Source of the DNA: JAVVHH01 sp963835135 | Lineage (GTDB): Bacteria; Pseudomonadota; Alphaproteobacteria; Acetobacterales; Acetobacteraceae | Assembly: GCA_963835135.1 (NCBI GenBank) | Contig: CAWIEF010000002.1 | Coordinates: forward strand, 186,001-250,000 | Length of the DNA: 64,000 nt | Reading direction: 5' to 3' | Part shown: positions 1 through 8,360 of the stretch, one piece after another | How the letters are laid out: the number at the start of each line of letters is the position of its first letter | How positions within the stretch are numbered: the first letter of the stretch is position 1 | Translations under genes and position numbers: made by a program | The notes under the pieces: model-generated | Databases searched by the model: none | Told to the model about the DNA's origin: nothing | Seen by the model: only the letters and a program-made list of their open reading frames with translations

Positions 1-324
1 TGGCGCCTCGTAGCTAAGGTTCACCGTCACACCGAAGCCGAGGTCGCGCGTCGCCGCGGCCATCGCCGGCACGAGCAGCAGCGGATCGCCGACCGGCACC
101 TGCACTGCATGCTCGATCGCCGCCGCCGGGCTGCCGCCGTGCACGTCGTAGACCCCGAGCACATCGGCCAAGAAAAGCCCGTCGAACAACCCGCGCTCGA
201 GCAGCCGGGCGAGCCCGGTCCAATGCGCGAGGCTGGTATAATCGGCCGAACGGTCCCGCGGATGCCGCCACATCCCCTGCTGGATGTGCCCGACGCAGTT
301 CATGTCGAAGCCCATCAGGCGCAT
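1..324 (-). CDS. NtaA/DmoA-type FMN-dependent monooxygenase, 5' part only
   Basis: The N-terminal 108 codons of a luciferase-like (bacterial LLM) monooxygenase of the NtaA/SnaA/DmoA group; the rest lies beyond the left edge. These enzymes use FMNH2 supplied by a separate reductase to oxygenate small substrates such as aminopolycarboxylates or sulfur compounds. Visible family signatures are the opening FDMNCVGH, the stretch RGLFDGLFLADVLGVYD and the run DPLLLVPAMAAATRDLGFGV. The first ATG (position 324) and a second at 315 are both possible starts. It is divergent from the esterase at 394, with a 69-base gap that should hold both promoters. The substrate cannot be told from this part. Confidence 0.88.
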   Translation of the reverse strand, partial: MRLMGFDMNCVGHIQQGMWRHPRDRSADYTSLAHWTGLARLLERGLFDGLFLADVLGVYDVHGGSPAAAIEHAVQVPVGDPLLLVPAMAAATRDLGFGVTVNLSYEAP

Positions 325-393
325 CTGCTTCAAGGCTTGCTTCCCACGCACGCACCCGTCATAGCCGAGGCAAACATACGGGAGGAAATCGGC

Positions 394-1485
394 GTGAAAA
401 TCCACCTCGTCGCGGCCATGCTGGCGGTCGCAGTCCCCGCCTTGGCGCAGGAAGACGGCTTCTCCGCGCTCGAAGCACCGCAGAACGCGGCCAACGCCAA
501 GCCCGGGCCGCGCACCGTGCCAGGCCGCGCCATCCCCGTCCCGGACGAGCCCGGTCTGTCCAAAGCCGCGCAGTCGTTGGTCGCCGCGCCCTATCGCGGG
601 CCGGCCTGGGACGCCAACCCGGCCGACCCCGACGCCTGGCGGGCGCTGGTCAAAAAGCTCGCCGACGCGACGCTGGAGCCCCTGGCCAAGACACGTAAGG
701 CGCTCGACGTCACGATGGAGCAGAGCACGATCGGCGGCGTGAACTGCTACGTGTTCACCCCCAAGTCGATGCCGGAGAACCACCGCAACCAACTCATCCT
801 CAACCCCCATGGCGGCGGCTACGTCTACGGTCCGGGCGTCTCGGGCACGGGCGAAGCGATGCTGATGTCCGCTCTCGGCGGCTACAAGGTCATCGAGATC
901 GACTACCGCATGCCGCCCGACGCGCCCTATCCGGCCGCAATGGACGACGCGATGGCCGTCTACAAGGAAGCCATCAAAACCACCGATCCCAAGCGCATCG
1001 GCATCGTCGGCACGTCCACCGGCGGCGGCATGACGCTCGCGATGATCCTGCGCGCCAAAACCGAGCACCTGCCGCTGCCGGCTGCCATCGCGCCCGGCAC
1101 GCCCTGGTCGGACCTCACCGAGACCGGCGACACGTACAAGACCAACGAATGGCTCGACAACGTACTGGTCAGCTACAGCGGCTACCTCACCCACGCCGCC
1201 ACGATCTACGCCAACGGCCACGACATGAAGGACCCGCAACTCTCGCCGATCTACGGCGACTTCCACGGCTTCCCGCCGGCGATCCTGACCAGCGGCACCC
1301 GCGACCTGTTCCTCAGCAACACCGTCCGCACGCATCGCAAGCTGCGCGAGGCCGGCGTGCCCGCGACGTTGCAAGTCTTCGAAGGCCTCTCGCACGCGCA
1401 GTACAACTTCGACCCGGCCGCGCCCGAGACCGCTGAAGTCTACGGCGAGATCCGGATGTTCTTCGACCAGTACCTGGCGCCGTAG
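394..1485 (+). CDS. secreted alpha/beta hydrolase (HSL-family esterase)
   Basis: A 363-residue carboxylic-ester hydrolase of the hormone-sensitive-lipase family. Residues 1-19 form a signal peptide ending PALAQ, so it probably acts in the periplasm. The oxyanion motif HGGG is at 139-142, the nucleophile elbow GTSTG at 206-210 (Ser208), the acid in GTRDLF and the catalytic His in GLSHAQY near the C-terminus. The GTG at 394 is chosen because GGGAGGAAA sits just upstream and because the frame further 5' has no family similarity. The SDR gene starts two bases after its stop, so the two are co-transcribed. The real substrate is unknown. Confidence 0.9.
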   Translation: MKIHLVAAMLAVAVPALAQEDGFSALEAPQNAANAKPGPRTVPGRAIPVPDEPGLSKAAQSLVAAPYRGPAWDANPADPDAWRALVKKLADATLEPLAKTRKALDVTMEQSTIGGVNCYVFTPKSMPENHRNQLILNPHGGGYVYGPGVSGTGEAMLMSALGGYKVIEIDYRMPPDAPYPAAMDDAMAVYKEAIKTTDPKRIGIVGTSTGGGMTLAMILRAKTEHLPLPAAIAPGTPWSDLTETGDTYKTNEWLDNVLVSYSGYLTHAATIYANGHDMKDPQLSPIYGDFHGFPPAILTSGTRDLFLSNTVRTHRKLREAGVPATLQVFEGLSHAQYNFDPAAPETAEVYGEIRMFFDQYLAP

Positions 1486-1486
1486 C

Positions 1487-2254
1487 GTGGCGGGTTTGCT
1501 CGAGGGCAAATCCGCCCTGGTCACCGGCGGCGGCAACGGCATCGGCCGCGCCACCGCCCTGGCCATGGCCCGGGAAGGCGCGCGCGTGGTCGTCGCCGAC
1601 ATCGAGGCCGACACCGCGGCCGCGACGGTCGCCGCAATCAACGAGGCGGGCGGCCAAGCCATCGCCAAGGCCGGAGACTTGACCCGGTCGGGCGACGTCG
1701 CCGCGCTGATCGACACCGTCACGGCGGCCTACGGCCGGCTCGACTGCGCCTTCAACAACGCCGGCATCGCGCCCTACCAACTCGGCATGCAGGGCAGAAA
1801 GACCGCCGAATGGGACGAAGCGGCCTGGGACCGGATGATCGAGATCAACCTTAAGAGCGTCTGGCTCTGCATGAAGCACGAGCTTCCCGCCATGCAGGCG
1901 GGCGGCGGCGGCGCGATCGTCAACACCGCGTCGATCGCGGGCCTCGTCGGCCTACGCGTCTCATCGGCCTACGTCGCGGCCAAACACGCGGTAAACGGGC
2001 TGACCAAGGCGGCGGCGCTCGAATACGGCACCGAGAACATCCGCATCAACTCAGTCTGCCCCGGCTACGTCGAGACCCGCATGACCACGACGAGCCGCGC
2101 CATCTTCGGCGAACACCTCATCAATTCGACGCCCCTGGGTCGCCTCGGCAGCCCCCCGGAGATCGCCGAATTGGTCGTCTGGCTCTGCTCCGACCGCGCC
2201 AGCTTCGTCCACGGCGCCACCTACGCCGCAGACGGTGGCTGGACGGCGGCTTGA
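1487..2254 (+). CDS. SDR-family NAD(P)-dependent oxidoreductase
   Basis: A classical short-chain dehydrogenase/reductase of 255 residues. The cofactor motif TGGGNGIG is at 13-20, NNAG at 90-93, catalytic Ser149, and Tyr162-x3-Lys166 in YVAAK. The end has the usual PGYVETRM and DGG(W)T segments of the family. Asp38 after the second strand (VVVADIEAD) suggests preference for NAD+ over NADP+. The GTG start lies two bases after the esterase stop, so translation is likely coupled; the pair may work on one ester/alcohol substrate, which is inference from position only. Confidence 0.92.
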   Translation: MAGLLEGKSALVTGGGNGIGRATALAMAREGARVVVADIEADTAAATVAAINEAGGQAIAKAGDLTRSGDVAALIDTVTAAYGRLDCAFNNAGIAPYQLGMQGRKTAEWDEAAWDRMIEINLKSVWLCMKHELPAMQAGGGGAIVNTASIAGLVGLRVSSAYVAAKHAVNGLTKAAALEYGTENIRINSVCPGYVETRMTTTSRAIFGEHLINSTPLGRLGSPPEIAELVVWLCSDRASFVHGATYAADGGWTAA

Positions 2255-2263
2255 CGTCCAGCC
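2237..2263. terminator. hairpin between convergent SDR gene and aceA
   Basis: A perfect 9-bp stem (GGCTGGACG with CGTCCAGCC) and a 9-base loop spans the SDR stop codon and ends four bases before the aceA stop. It is placed to stop transcription from both sides, but no T-run follows on either strand, so it may instead be a stabilising or Rho-assisted end. Confidence 0.4.
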
Positions 2264-2266
2264 CAC

Positions 2267-3922
2267 CTAGAACTGGTTCATCGTGTTGTGGGCGCCGCCC
2301 GCCTTCAGCGCCGCCGCTCCCGCGAAATATTCCTTGTGGTCGTCCCCGATGTCCGACCCGGCCATGTTCTGGTGCCGCACGCACGCCACGCCCTGCCGGA
2401 TCTCCTGCCGCTGCACCCCCTTGACGTAGCCGAGCATCCCTTCCGCCCCGAAATACGCTTTGGCCAGGTTGTCGGCCGCAAGCGCCTCGGTGTGGTAAGT
2501 CGGCAGCGTGATCAGATGATGGAAGATGCCGGCCCGCTTGGCCGCATCGGCCTGGAACGTCCGGATCCGCTCGTCCGCCTCCGCCGCGAGCGCCGTGTCG
2601 TCATACGCCACGCTCATCAGCTTGGATCGATCGTACGCCGACACGTCGTTCCCGTTCTCCACCCAGCTGTCGTACACCTGCTGGCGGAAGTTCAGCGTCC
2701 AGTTGAACGACGGCGAGTTGTTGTAGGCCAGCTTGGCATTCGGAACGACGGCCCTGATCCGGTCCATCATCGACGCGATCTGCTCCACATGCGGCTTCTC
2801 GGTCTCGATCCAGAGCAGGTCCGCCCCGTTCTGCAGCGACGTGATCCCGTCCAGCACGCACCGGTCCGCCCCCGTGCCGGCGCGGAACTGATATAAGTTG
2901 CTCGCCAGCCGCTTCGGCCGCAGCAGCGTCCCACCCCGGTTGATCAGCACATCCCCGTTGCCCGCCGTGTCGACCGTGACCTCCTCGCAGTCCAGGAACG
3001 AATTGTATTGGTCGCCGAGATCGCCCGGCGCGTGACTGACCGCGATCTGCTTCGTCAGTCCGGCCCCCAGCGAGTCGGTCCGCGTGACGATGATCCCGTC
3101 TTCGACCCCCAACTCCAGGAACGCGTATCGGATCGCCCTGATCTTGGCGATGAAATCCTCATGCGGCACCGTCACCTTGCCGTCCTGGTGGCCGCACTGC
3201 TTCTCGTCCGAGACCTGGTTCTCGATCTGCAGCGCGCAGGCCCCGGCCTCGATCATCTTCCTGGCCAGAAGGTAGGTCGCCTCCGCGTTGCCGAACCCCG
3301 CGTCGATGTCCGCGATGATCGGCACCACGTGCGTCTCGTGGGTGTCGATCTGCGCCTGCAGCTCGGACGCGATCCCATGCTCCCCCCGCGCCCGGGCCGC
3401 ATCCACCGCCCGGAACAGATTGCCCAGCTCCCGCGCGTCCGCCTGCCGCAAGAAGGTGTAGATCTCGGTGATGAGCGCCGGCACCGACGTCTTCTCGTGC
3501 ATCGATTGGTCCGGCAGCGGCCCGAATTCCGAGCGCAGGGCCGCCACCATCCAGCCGGACAGGTAGATGTAGCGGCGCTGGGTGGTGCCGAAATGCTTCT
3601 TGACCGCGATCATGTGCTGCTGCGCCACGAACCCGTGCCACGCGCCCAGCGACTGCGTATAGGCGGTGGGGTCCGCGTCGAACGCCGCCATGTCGCGCCG
3701 CATGATCCCTGCGGTGAACCGTGCGATGTCGAGCCCGGTCAGGAACCGGTTCTGCAACCGCATCCGCCCGACCGCCTCCGGACTGATCGCGTTCCACGTG
3801 CCCTTCTTGCTCTCGATCAGCGCCGAGACGCTGTCGACGGTCTGCTGGACGCTGGTTGCGGCCCGCGGCAGGCGCGGCGCGCTGCCGGAGAAGCCGTCCG
3901 GCGCGTAATTGATCGTGGACAT
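2267..3922 (-). CDS. aceA: isocitrate lyase
   Basis: Splits isocitrate to glyoxylate and succinate, the first step of the glyoxylate bypass for growth on acetate or fatty acids. At 551 residues it belongs to the longer group known from Pseudomonas aeruginosa rather than the 430-residue E. coli type. The active-site loop reads KQCGH (241-245), keeping the catalytic Cys, as that group does; the Mg-binding segment IADIDAGFG is at 203-211. It follows a 71-codon reading frame by nine bases. No malate synthase gene is in the window. The upstream region holds a palindrome that may be its operator. Confidence 0.97.
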   Translation of the reverse strand: MSTINYAPDGFSGSAPRLPRAATSVQQTVDSVSALIESKKGTWNAISPEAVGRMRLQNRFLTGLDIARFTAGIMRRDMAAFDADPTAYTQSLGAWHGFVAQQHMIAVKKHFGTTQRRYIYLSGWMVAALRSEFGPLPDQSMHEKTSVPALITEIYTFLRQADARELGNLFRAVDAARARGEHGIASELQAQIDTHETHVVPIIADIDAGFGNAEATYLLARKMIEAGACALQIENQVSDEKQCGHQDGKVTVPHEDFIAKIRAIRYAFLELGVEDGIIVTRTDSLGAGLTKQIAVSHAPGDLGDQYNSFLDCEEVTVDTAGNGDVLINRGGTLLRPKRLASNLYQFRAGTGADRCVLDGITSLQNGADLLWIETEKPHVEQIASMMDRIRAVVPNAKLAYNNSPSFNWTLNFRQQVYDSWVENGNDVSAYDRSKLMSVAYDDTALAAEADERIRTFQADAAKRAGIFHHLITLPTYHTEALAADNLAKAYFGAEGMLGYVKGVQRQEIRQGVACVRHQNMAGSDIGDDHKEYFAGAAALKAGGAHNTMNQF

Positions 3923-3931
3923 ATCGGCCGT

Positions 3932-4147
3932 TCAGTTCGCGTAGTGGGCGTCGTCGTGCGTCGCGCTGCTCGGGGTCGAGATCAGCGCCGGGTTGGCGAC
4001 AACTGGGTAGGCCCGCCGCTCCGCCGCCGGGTCACGCGCCCAGTGGTGATCATGGCACAGTCCTGCGTCGTGGTCCGGTGTCACCAACGCGGCCATTGCG
4101 GTCGTCGTCAGCATGTCCGATGAAGAAGGATGGTTGATACTGGCCAT
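3932..4147 (-). CDS. small hypothetical protein upstream of aceA
   Basis: A 71-codon frame starting MASINHPSSSDM, nine bases ahead of aceA on the same strand. A CTGGAG ribosome-binding site sits nine bases before its ATG. The middle holds a His/Cys cluster, DHDAGLCHDHHW (residues 28-39), which could bind a metal. No family is recognised. It may be a real co-expressed small protein or a translated leader that affects aceA expression. The frame also continues upstream to an ATG at 4216, without a good ribosome site. Confidence 0.45.
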   Translation of the reverse strand: MASINHPSSSDMLTTTAMAALVTPDHDAGLCHDHHWARDPAAERRAYPVVANPALISTPSSATHDDAHYAN

Positions 4148-4266
4148 TGTCGTGAACTCCAGACGCTTGTCTTCGATGAACACTATTAAGGGCATCGAGC
4201 CGCAAAATTGAAACATGTAGACCAGTCTGAGGCCGGTAAGGGTGTCAAGCTTTTACTTGACGGATA

Positions 4267-4280
4267 TTTACACCCGTAAA
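4267..4280. promoter_or_regulatory. candidate operator upstream of the aceA unit
   Basis: The perfect inverted repeat TTTACACCCGTAAA (TTTAC, four bases, GTAAA) lies in the AT-richer 218-base gap between aceA's leader gene and the divergent luciferase-like gene. A further GGTAAA follows. A -35-like TTGACA reads toward aceA at 4248-4243, though no good -10 is evident. The regulator is unknown. Confidence 0.4.
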
Positions 4281-4365
4281 CCCCGGTAAAGCCGCGGTTG
4301 AACCCGCGCCGCCATCGCCCGATATTGTCTCCCAGCAGGAGACCAGCGCCCCGGAGGCCATCGCC

Positions 4366-5370
4366 ATGACCGCCCTCTCGATCCTCGACCTCGCCCCCGT
4401 GCCCCAGGGCGCCTCGCCCGGTGACGCGCTCCGCCGCGCCCGCGACCTCGCCCGGCACGCCGAACGGCTCGGCTACAACCGCTATTGGATGGCCGAGCAC
4501 CACAACATGACCGGCATCGCCAGCGCGGCCACGGCGGTCGCCCTATGCTTCGTCGCCGAAGGCACGTCCCGCATCCGCATCGGCGCCGGCGGCGTGATGC
4601 TGCCGAACCACTCCCCCCTCGTCATCGCCGAACAGTTCGGCACGCTCGAGGCCCTGTTCCCGGGCCGGGTCGACCTCGGCCTCGGCCGCGCGCCCGGCAC
4701 CGACGGCTACACCTGGCGCGCCATGCGCCGCGACCCGGGCAGCTCCGACCGCTTCCCCCAAGACGTCCTCGAGCTGCAAGCGCTGCTCGGCCCGGTGCAA
4801 GACGGCCAACACGTCAAGGCCGTCCCCGGCATGGACAGCAACATCCCGCTCTGGATCCTCGGCTCGAGCACGTTCGGCGCCCAGTTGGCCGCCGTCCTCG
4901 GCCTGCCGTATGCCTTCGCCTCGCATTTCGCCCCCGGCTCGCTGATCCAAGCCCTGCGCATCTATCGCGAGACGTTCCGCCCCTCCGCCCAGCTCGCACG
5001 CCCCTACGCCATGGTCGGATGCAACGTCGTCGCCGCCGACACCGACGCCCAAGCCCGCCGCCTGTTCACCTCGCAGCAGCAGAGCTTCACCAACATGCTC
5101 CGCAACACCCGCGGCAAGCTCCTGCCCCCGATCGACGACATCGACGCCTACTGGGAGCCCCACGAGAAGGCCCAGGCGTCCTCCATGCTCGCCCGCTCCT
5201 TCGTGGGCTCTGCCGACACCGTCGGCCGCGGCCTCGAGCGCTTCATCGCCGAAACCGGCGCCGACGAACTGATGGTCGCCTCGGCCATCTTCGACCAAAC
5301 CGCTCGCATCCACTCCTACGAGGTCCTTGCCGCCGCTGCCGCGTCGTTCGGCCTCAAGCAAGCTGCCTGA
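4366..5370 (+). CDS. luciferase-like (LLM class) flavin-dependent oxidoreductase
   Basis: A 334-residue single-domain luciferase-like enzyme of the MsnO8/YhbW type. Typical segments are YWMAEHHNM (about residues 41-49), IRIGAGGVMLPNHSPLVIAEQFGTLE split over 70-95, and the phosphate-binding-like GRVDLGLGRAPGTDG. Members use FMN; most have no known substrate. The start has a CGGAGG ribosome site nine bases upstream. The molybdoenzyme gene begins seven bases after its stop, so they form a two-gene operon, divergent from aceA. Confidence 0.9.
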   Translation: MTALSILDLAPVPQGASPGDALRRARDLARHAERLGYNRYWMAEHHNMTGIASAATAVALCFVAEGTSRIRIGAGGVMLPNHSPLVIAEQFGTLEALFPGRVDLGLGRAPGTDGYTWRAMRRDPGSSDRFPQDVLELQALLGPVQDGQHVKAVPGMDSNIPLWILGSSTFGAQLAAVLGLPYAFASHFAPGSLIQALRIYRETFRPSAQLARPYAMVGCNVVAADTDAQARRLFTSQQQSFTNMLRNTRGKLLPPIDDIDAYWEPHEKAQASSMLARSFVGSADTVGRGLERFIAETGADELMVASAIFDQTARIHSYEVLAAAAASFGLKQAA

Positions 5371-5377
5371 ACCGGCG

Positions 5378-6031
5378 ATGAGCGACACGCCCACGCCAAG
5401 CAAGCTCACCCGCACCAAGCAGCGCTGGGCCGCGGAAGGCCGGTTCCTCACCGGCCAGGTCGCCCGCGAGGGCAGCGACCGGCTGCCGCCGGGCCAGCAC
5501 CTCGTCCGCGACTGGCCGGTGCTCGACCTCGGCACCCAGCCGCATATCACCCCGGACCAATGGCGGCTGCGCGTCTTCGGCCTCGTCGACGAGCAGATGG
5601 AATGGACATGGGAGAGCTTTCTGGCTCTCCCGCAGCGTGAGGCCGTGTCCGACATGCACTGCGTCACCACCTGGTCCCGCTACGACAATCGCTGGTCCGG
5701 CGTCGCCACGAGCGACCTGCTCGCCCTGGTCGGCCCCAAGCCGGACGCGCACTACGTCATCCTGCACTCCTACGACGGCTACACCACCAACCTCCCGCTC
5801 GAAGACTTCGCCGCCCCCGGCGCCATGCTCGTCCATGCCTGGGACGGCAGACCGCTCACCCGCGAGCACGGCGGCCCGGTCCGTGTCCTCGTGCCGCATC
5901 TCTATCTCTGGAAAAGCGCCAAGTGGCTGCATCGCATCGAGCTGATCGCGGCCGACCAGCCCGGCTACTGGGAAGAGCGCGGCTACCACGATCGCGGCGA
6001 TCCCTGGACCGAACAGCGCTACGGCGAGTGA
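5378..6031 (+). CDS. sulfite-oxidase-like molybdopterin oxidoreductase
   Basis: A 217-residue protein made of the molybdopterin domain of the sulfite oxidase family (Oxidored_molyb), of the short YuiH-like type without haem or dimerisation domains. The Cys in DMHCVTTWSRYDNRWSGV is the expected molybdenum ligand, and LVPHLYLWKSAKW is the other conserved block. No signal peptide or Tat motif is visible, so it is probably cytoplasmic. The ATG at 5378 is preferred over a longer N-terminus that would overlap the upstream gene. Substrate unknown. Confidence 0.88.
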   Translation: MSDTPTPSKLTRTKQRWAAEGRFLTGQVAREGSDRLPPGQHLVRDWPVLDLGTQPHITPDQWRLRVFGLVDEQMEWTWESFLALPQREAVSDMHCVTTWSRYDNRWSGVATSDLLALVGPKPDAHYVILHSYDGYTTNLPLEDFAAPGAMLVHAWDGRPLTREHGGPVRVLVPHLYLWKSAKWLHRIELIAADQPGYWEERGYHDRGDPWTEQRYGE

Positions 6032-6041
6032 ACCGGCGCGG

Positions 6042-6953
6042 CTAAGCCCGCCCTCGCCGCACGCCCAGCACCACCGCCACGCTCACCAGCACCAGCCCCG
6101 CCGCATCAGCTCCCCCCAACTCCTCCCCGAGCAGCGGCACCGCCAGCACCCCGGCCACGCCCGGGACCAGCGCCGCCACCAGCGACACCCGCTCCGCCCC
6201 CAGCAGCATCAGCGCCCGTGTGAACAGCACGACCGACAGAACCGTCACCAGCGCCCCCTGCATGACCGCCTGGAACGCGATCGCCGCGACCGGCACCTGC
6301 GGCAGGTGGCTCGGCAGCGCGATGGCCCACACCGGCAAATAGAGCAGCCCCGCCCAGATTCCGACCGTGCTCACCACCTGCCACGGCGTCACCGCCCAGC
6401 GCCGCGCAAGTATCGTGAACCCCGCCCAGGAGATCACCGCCACCAGGAACAGCAGGTCCCCGCGCCATGCGCCCGCCCGCGCCGGCTGCACCGCGGCCGC
6501 GTAGCCGAGCAGCCCGATCCCTCCCACCAGCACGACGAGGCTCTGCAGCCGCGCCGCGCTCCACCGCTCCGCGCCCAGCAGCGCCAATCCGAGCGTCACG
6601 AAGAACGGCAGCATCCCCGACATGATCACCGCCGCATGGGCCGCCGGCGCGTAGCTGAACCCGACATAGGCCGGCAACGGAAAGCAGAGCCCGGCCAGCC
6701 CCACCACCGCGACGCCGCGACGCCAGTCGAGCCCCCGGCCCGGCCCGGCGATCCAAAGCCCGAGCCCCACCGGCAGCGCCACCGCATACCGCAACGCCGC
6801 CAAATCCCACGGCGTCAGCCGCACTCCCGGCGCCAAGGCCGCCCACCGTCCGGCCAGGCTGAACCCCGACCACAACACCACGACCCCGCCAGCACACGCG
6901 TATCCCAGTATCAGCGCGCGGGTGACCGATGGGCGAAGCGGCGCGTCCGACAT
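6042..6953 (-). CDS. DMT-superfamily (EamA) transporter
   Basis: A hydrophobic protein of about 303 residues with some ten membrane segments arranged as two EamA repeats, the layout of drug/metabolite exporters. The first repeat includes FSYAPAAHAAVIMSGMLPFF, a hallmark region of EamA proteins; the second carries GAERVSLVAALVPGVAGVLA. The start is uncertain: ATG at 6953 (MSDAPLRP) is used, others lie at 6965 and 6989. It is divergent from proA and convergent with the molybdoenzyme. What it exports cannot be told. Confidence 0.9.
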   Translation of the reverse strand: MSDAPLRPSVTRALILGYACAGGVVVLWSGFSLAGRWAALAPGVRLTPWDLAALRYAVALPVGLGLWIAGPGRGLDWRRGVAVVGLAGLCFPLPAYVGFSYAPAAHAAVIMSGMLPFFVTLGLALLGAERWSAARLQSLVVLVGGIGLLGYAAAVQPARAGAWRGDLLFLVAVISWAGFTILARRWAVTPWQVVSTVGIWAGLLYLPVWAIALPSHLPQVPVAAIAFQAVMQGALVTVLSVVLFTRALMLLGAERVSLVAALVPGVAGVLAVPLLGEELGGADAAGLVLVSVAVVLGVRRGRA

Positions 6954-7083
6954 GCGCCAGAGCATACAAGCTGAACCCAACTCTGACATATCGCCTCAAC
7001 GCTGGTCTGCGCAGCGCAGCAACGGTTGGCCCTGGCGCCCAGCCACCGGGAACGGCAATGTCCTCCGTGGCAAGGGTTTCGAC

Positions 7084-8346
7084 ATGAACTGGCACTCCGA
7101 TCATTGCATGGCGTGGCTTCTCTCGGCCGGTCCGCGCGCGAGAGAAGCGGCCGCCATTCTCGCCACGTCCCCGGCCGCGCAACGCAATGAGGCGCTGGTC
7201 GCCGCCGCACGCGCCCTCCGGCACGCTGCACCGGCGATCATCGCCGCCAACGAGGCCGACGTCGCCGCCTTCCAGGGCACCTCCGCCTTCCGCGACCGCC
7301 TCCTCCTCACCCCCGATCGCCTCGAGGCCATGGCCGGCGGCCTCGACGTCGTGGCCGCCCTTCCGGACCCGCTCGCCCGCACCCTGGCCGAATGGACCCG
7401 GCCCAATGGCTTGCGCTTCAGCCGCATCCCGCAGCCGCTCGGCGTGATCGGCATGATCTACGAGAGCCGCCCCAATGTCGGCGCCGACGCCGCCGGGCTC
7501 TGCCTCAAATCCGGCAACGCCGCCATTCTCCGGGGCGGGTCCGACAGCCACCGCTCCGCCGCAGCCATCCAGCAGGCGATGCACGCGGGCCTTGCCGCCG
7601 CCGGGCTGCCCGAAGACGCCGTGCAGTCGCCCCCCAGCCCGGAGCGAGGCTATGTCGCCGCCATGCTGGCCGCCGCCGGGCAGATTGACCTCATCATCCC
7701 CCGCGGCGGCCGCTCCCTCGTCGAGCGCGTGCAGGCCGAGGCCCGCGTGCCCGTCCTCGCCCATGCCGAAGGCCTCTGCCACACCTACGTCCATGCTGCC
7801 GCCGACCCGGCCATGGCCCGCGCCATCCTCGCCAACGCCAAGATGCGCCGCACCGGCGTCTGCGGCGCGACCGAAACCCTCCTGATCGACGCCGCCTGCG
7901 CCGTCTCCCTGCTTCCGCTCCTGGTCGACGATCTGGCGGCCCTCGGCTGCGGCTTCCGCGCCGACGGCCGCGCGCGCGCCATCGTCCCCACGCTGGCCGA
8001 AGCCACCGACGCCGACTTCGCCACCGAATGGCTCGGCCCCACCCTGTCGATCGCCGTCGTGGACGGCGTGGACGCCGCCCTGGCCCATATCGCCCGCTAT
8101 GGCAGCGAGCACACCGAGTCGATTGTCACCGAGGACGCCGCGGCAGCCGAGCGGTTCCTCGCCGGGGTCGGCAGTGCCGTGGCGCTCTGGAACGCGTCGA
8201 CCCAGTTCTGCGACGGCGGCGAGTTCGGGTTCGGCGCCGAGATCGGCATCGCGACCGGCCGCATGCACGCCCGCGGCCCGGTCGGGCCCGAACAGCTCAC
8301 CACGTTCCGCTACATCGTCCGCGGCGCTGGCCAGGTGCGTCACTGA
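7084..8346 (+). CDS. proA: gamma-glutamyl phosphate reductase
   Basis: Second enzyme of proline synthesis: reduces gamma-glutamyl phosphate to glutamate semialdehyde with NADPH, in the cytoplasm. It is 420 residues, the normal length. The aldehyde-dehydrogenase fold shows IYESRPNVGADAAGLCLKSGN (in 125-145) and the catalytic Cys260 in RRTGVCGATE. The ATG at 7084 has AAGGG seven bases upstream. It heads the common alphaproteobacterial run proA-nadD-rsfS, with nadD starting 14 bases after its stop. proB is not next to it, as it often is; it may lie elsewhere. Confidence 0.96.
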   Translation: MNWHSDHCMAWLLSAGPRAREAAAILATSPAAQRNEALVAAARALRHAAPAIIAANEADVAAFQGTSAFRDRLLLTPDRLEAMAGGLDVVAALPDPLARTLAEWTRPNGLRFSRIPQPLGVIGMIYESRPNVGADAAGLCLKSGNAAILRGGSDSHRSAAAIQQAMHAGLAAAGLPEDAVQSPPSPERGYVAAMLAAAGQIDLIIPRGGRSLVERVQAEARVPVLAHAEGLCHTYVHAAADPAMARAILANAKMRRTGVCGATETLLIDAACAVSLLPLLVDDLAALGCGFRADGRARAIVPTLAEATDADFATEWLGPTLSIAVVDGVDAALAHIARYGSEHTESIVTEDAAAAERFLAGVGSAVALWNASTQFCDGGEFGFGAEIGIATGRMHARGPVGPEQLTTFRYIVRGAGQVRH

Positions 8347-8360
8347 CGCATCTCCGATCC

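Noticed and set aside
6106..8343. Long open frame on the minus strand across the DMT transporter and proA
   Set aside because: Covers two well-supported genes in other frames; composition (Gly/Ala/Arg repeats) is that of a high-GC shadow with no family match.
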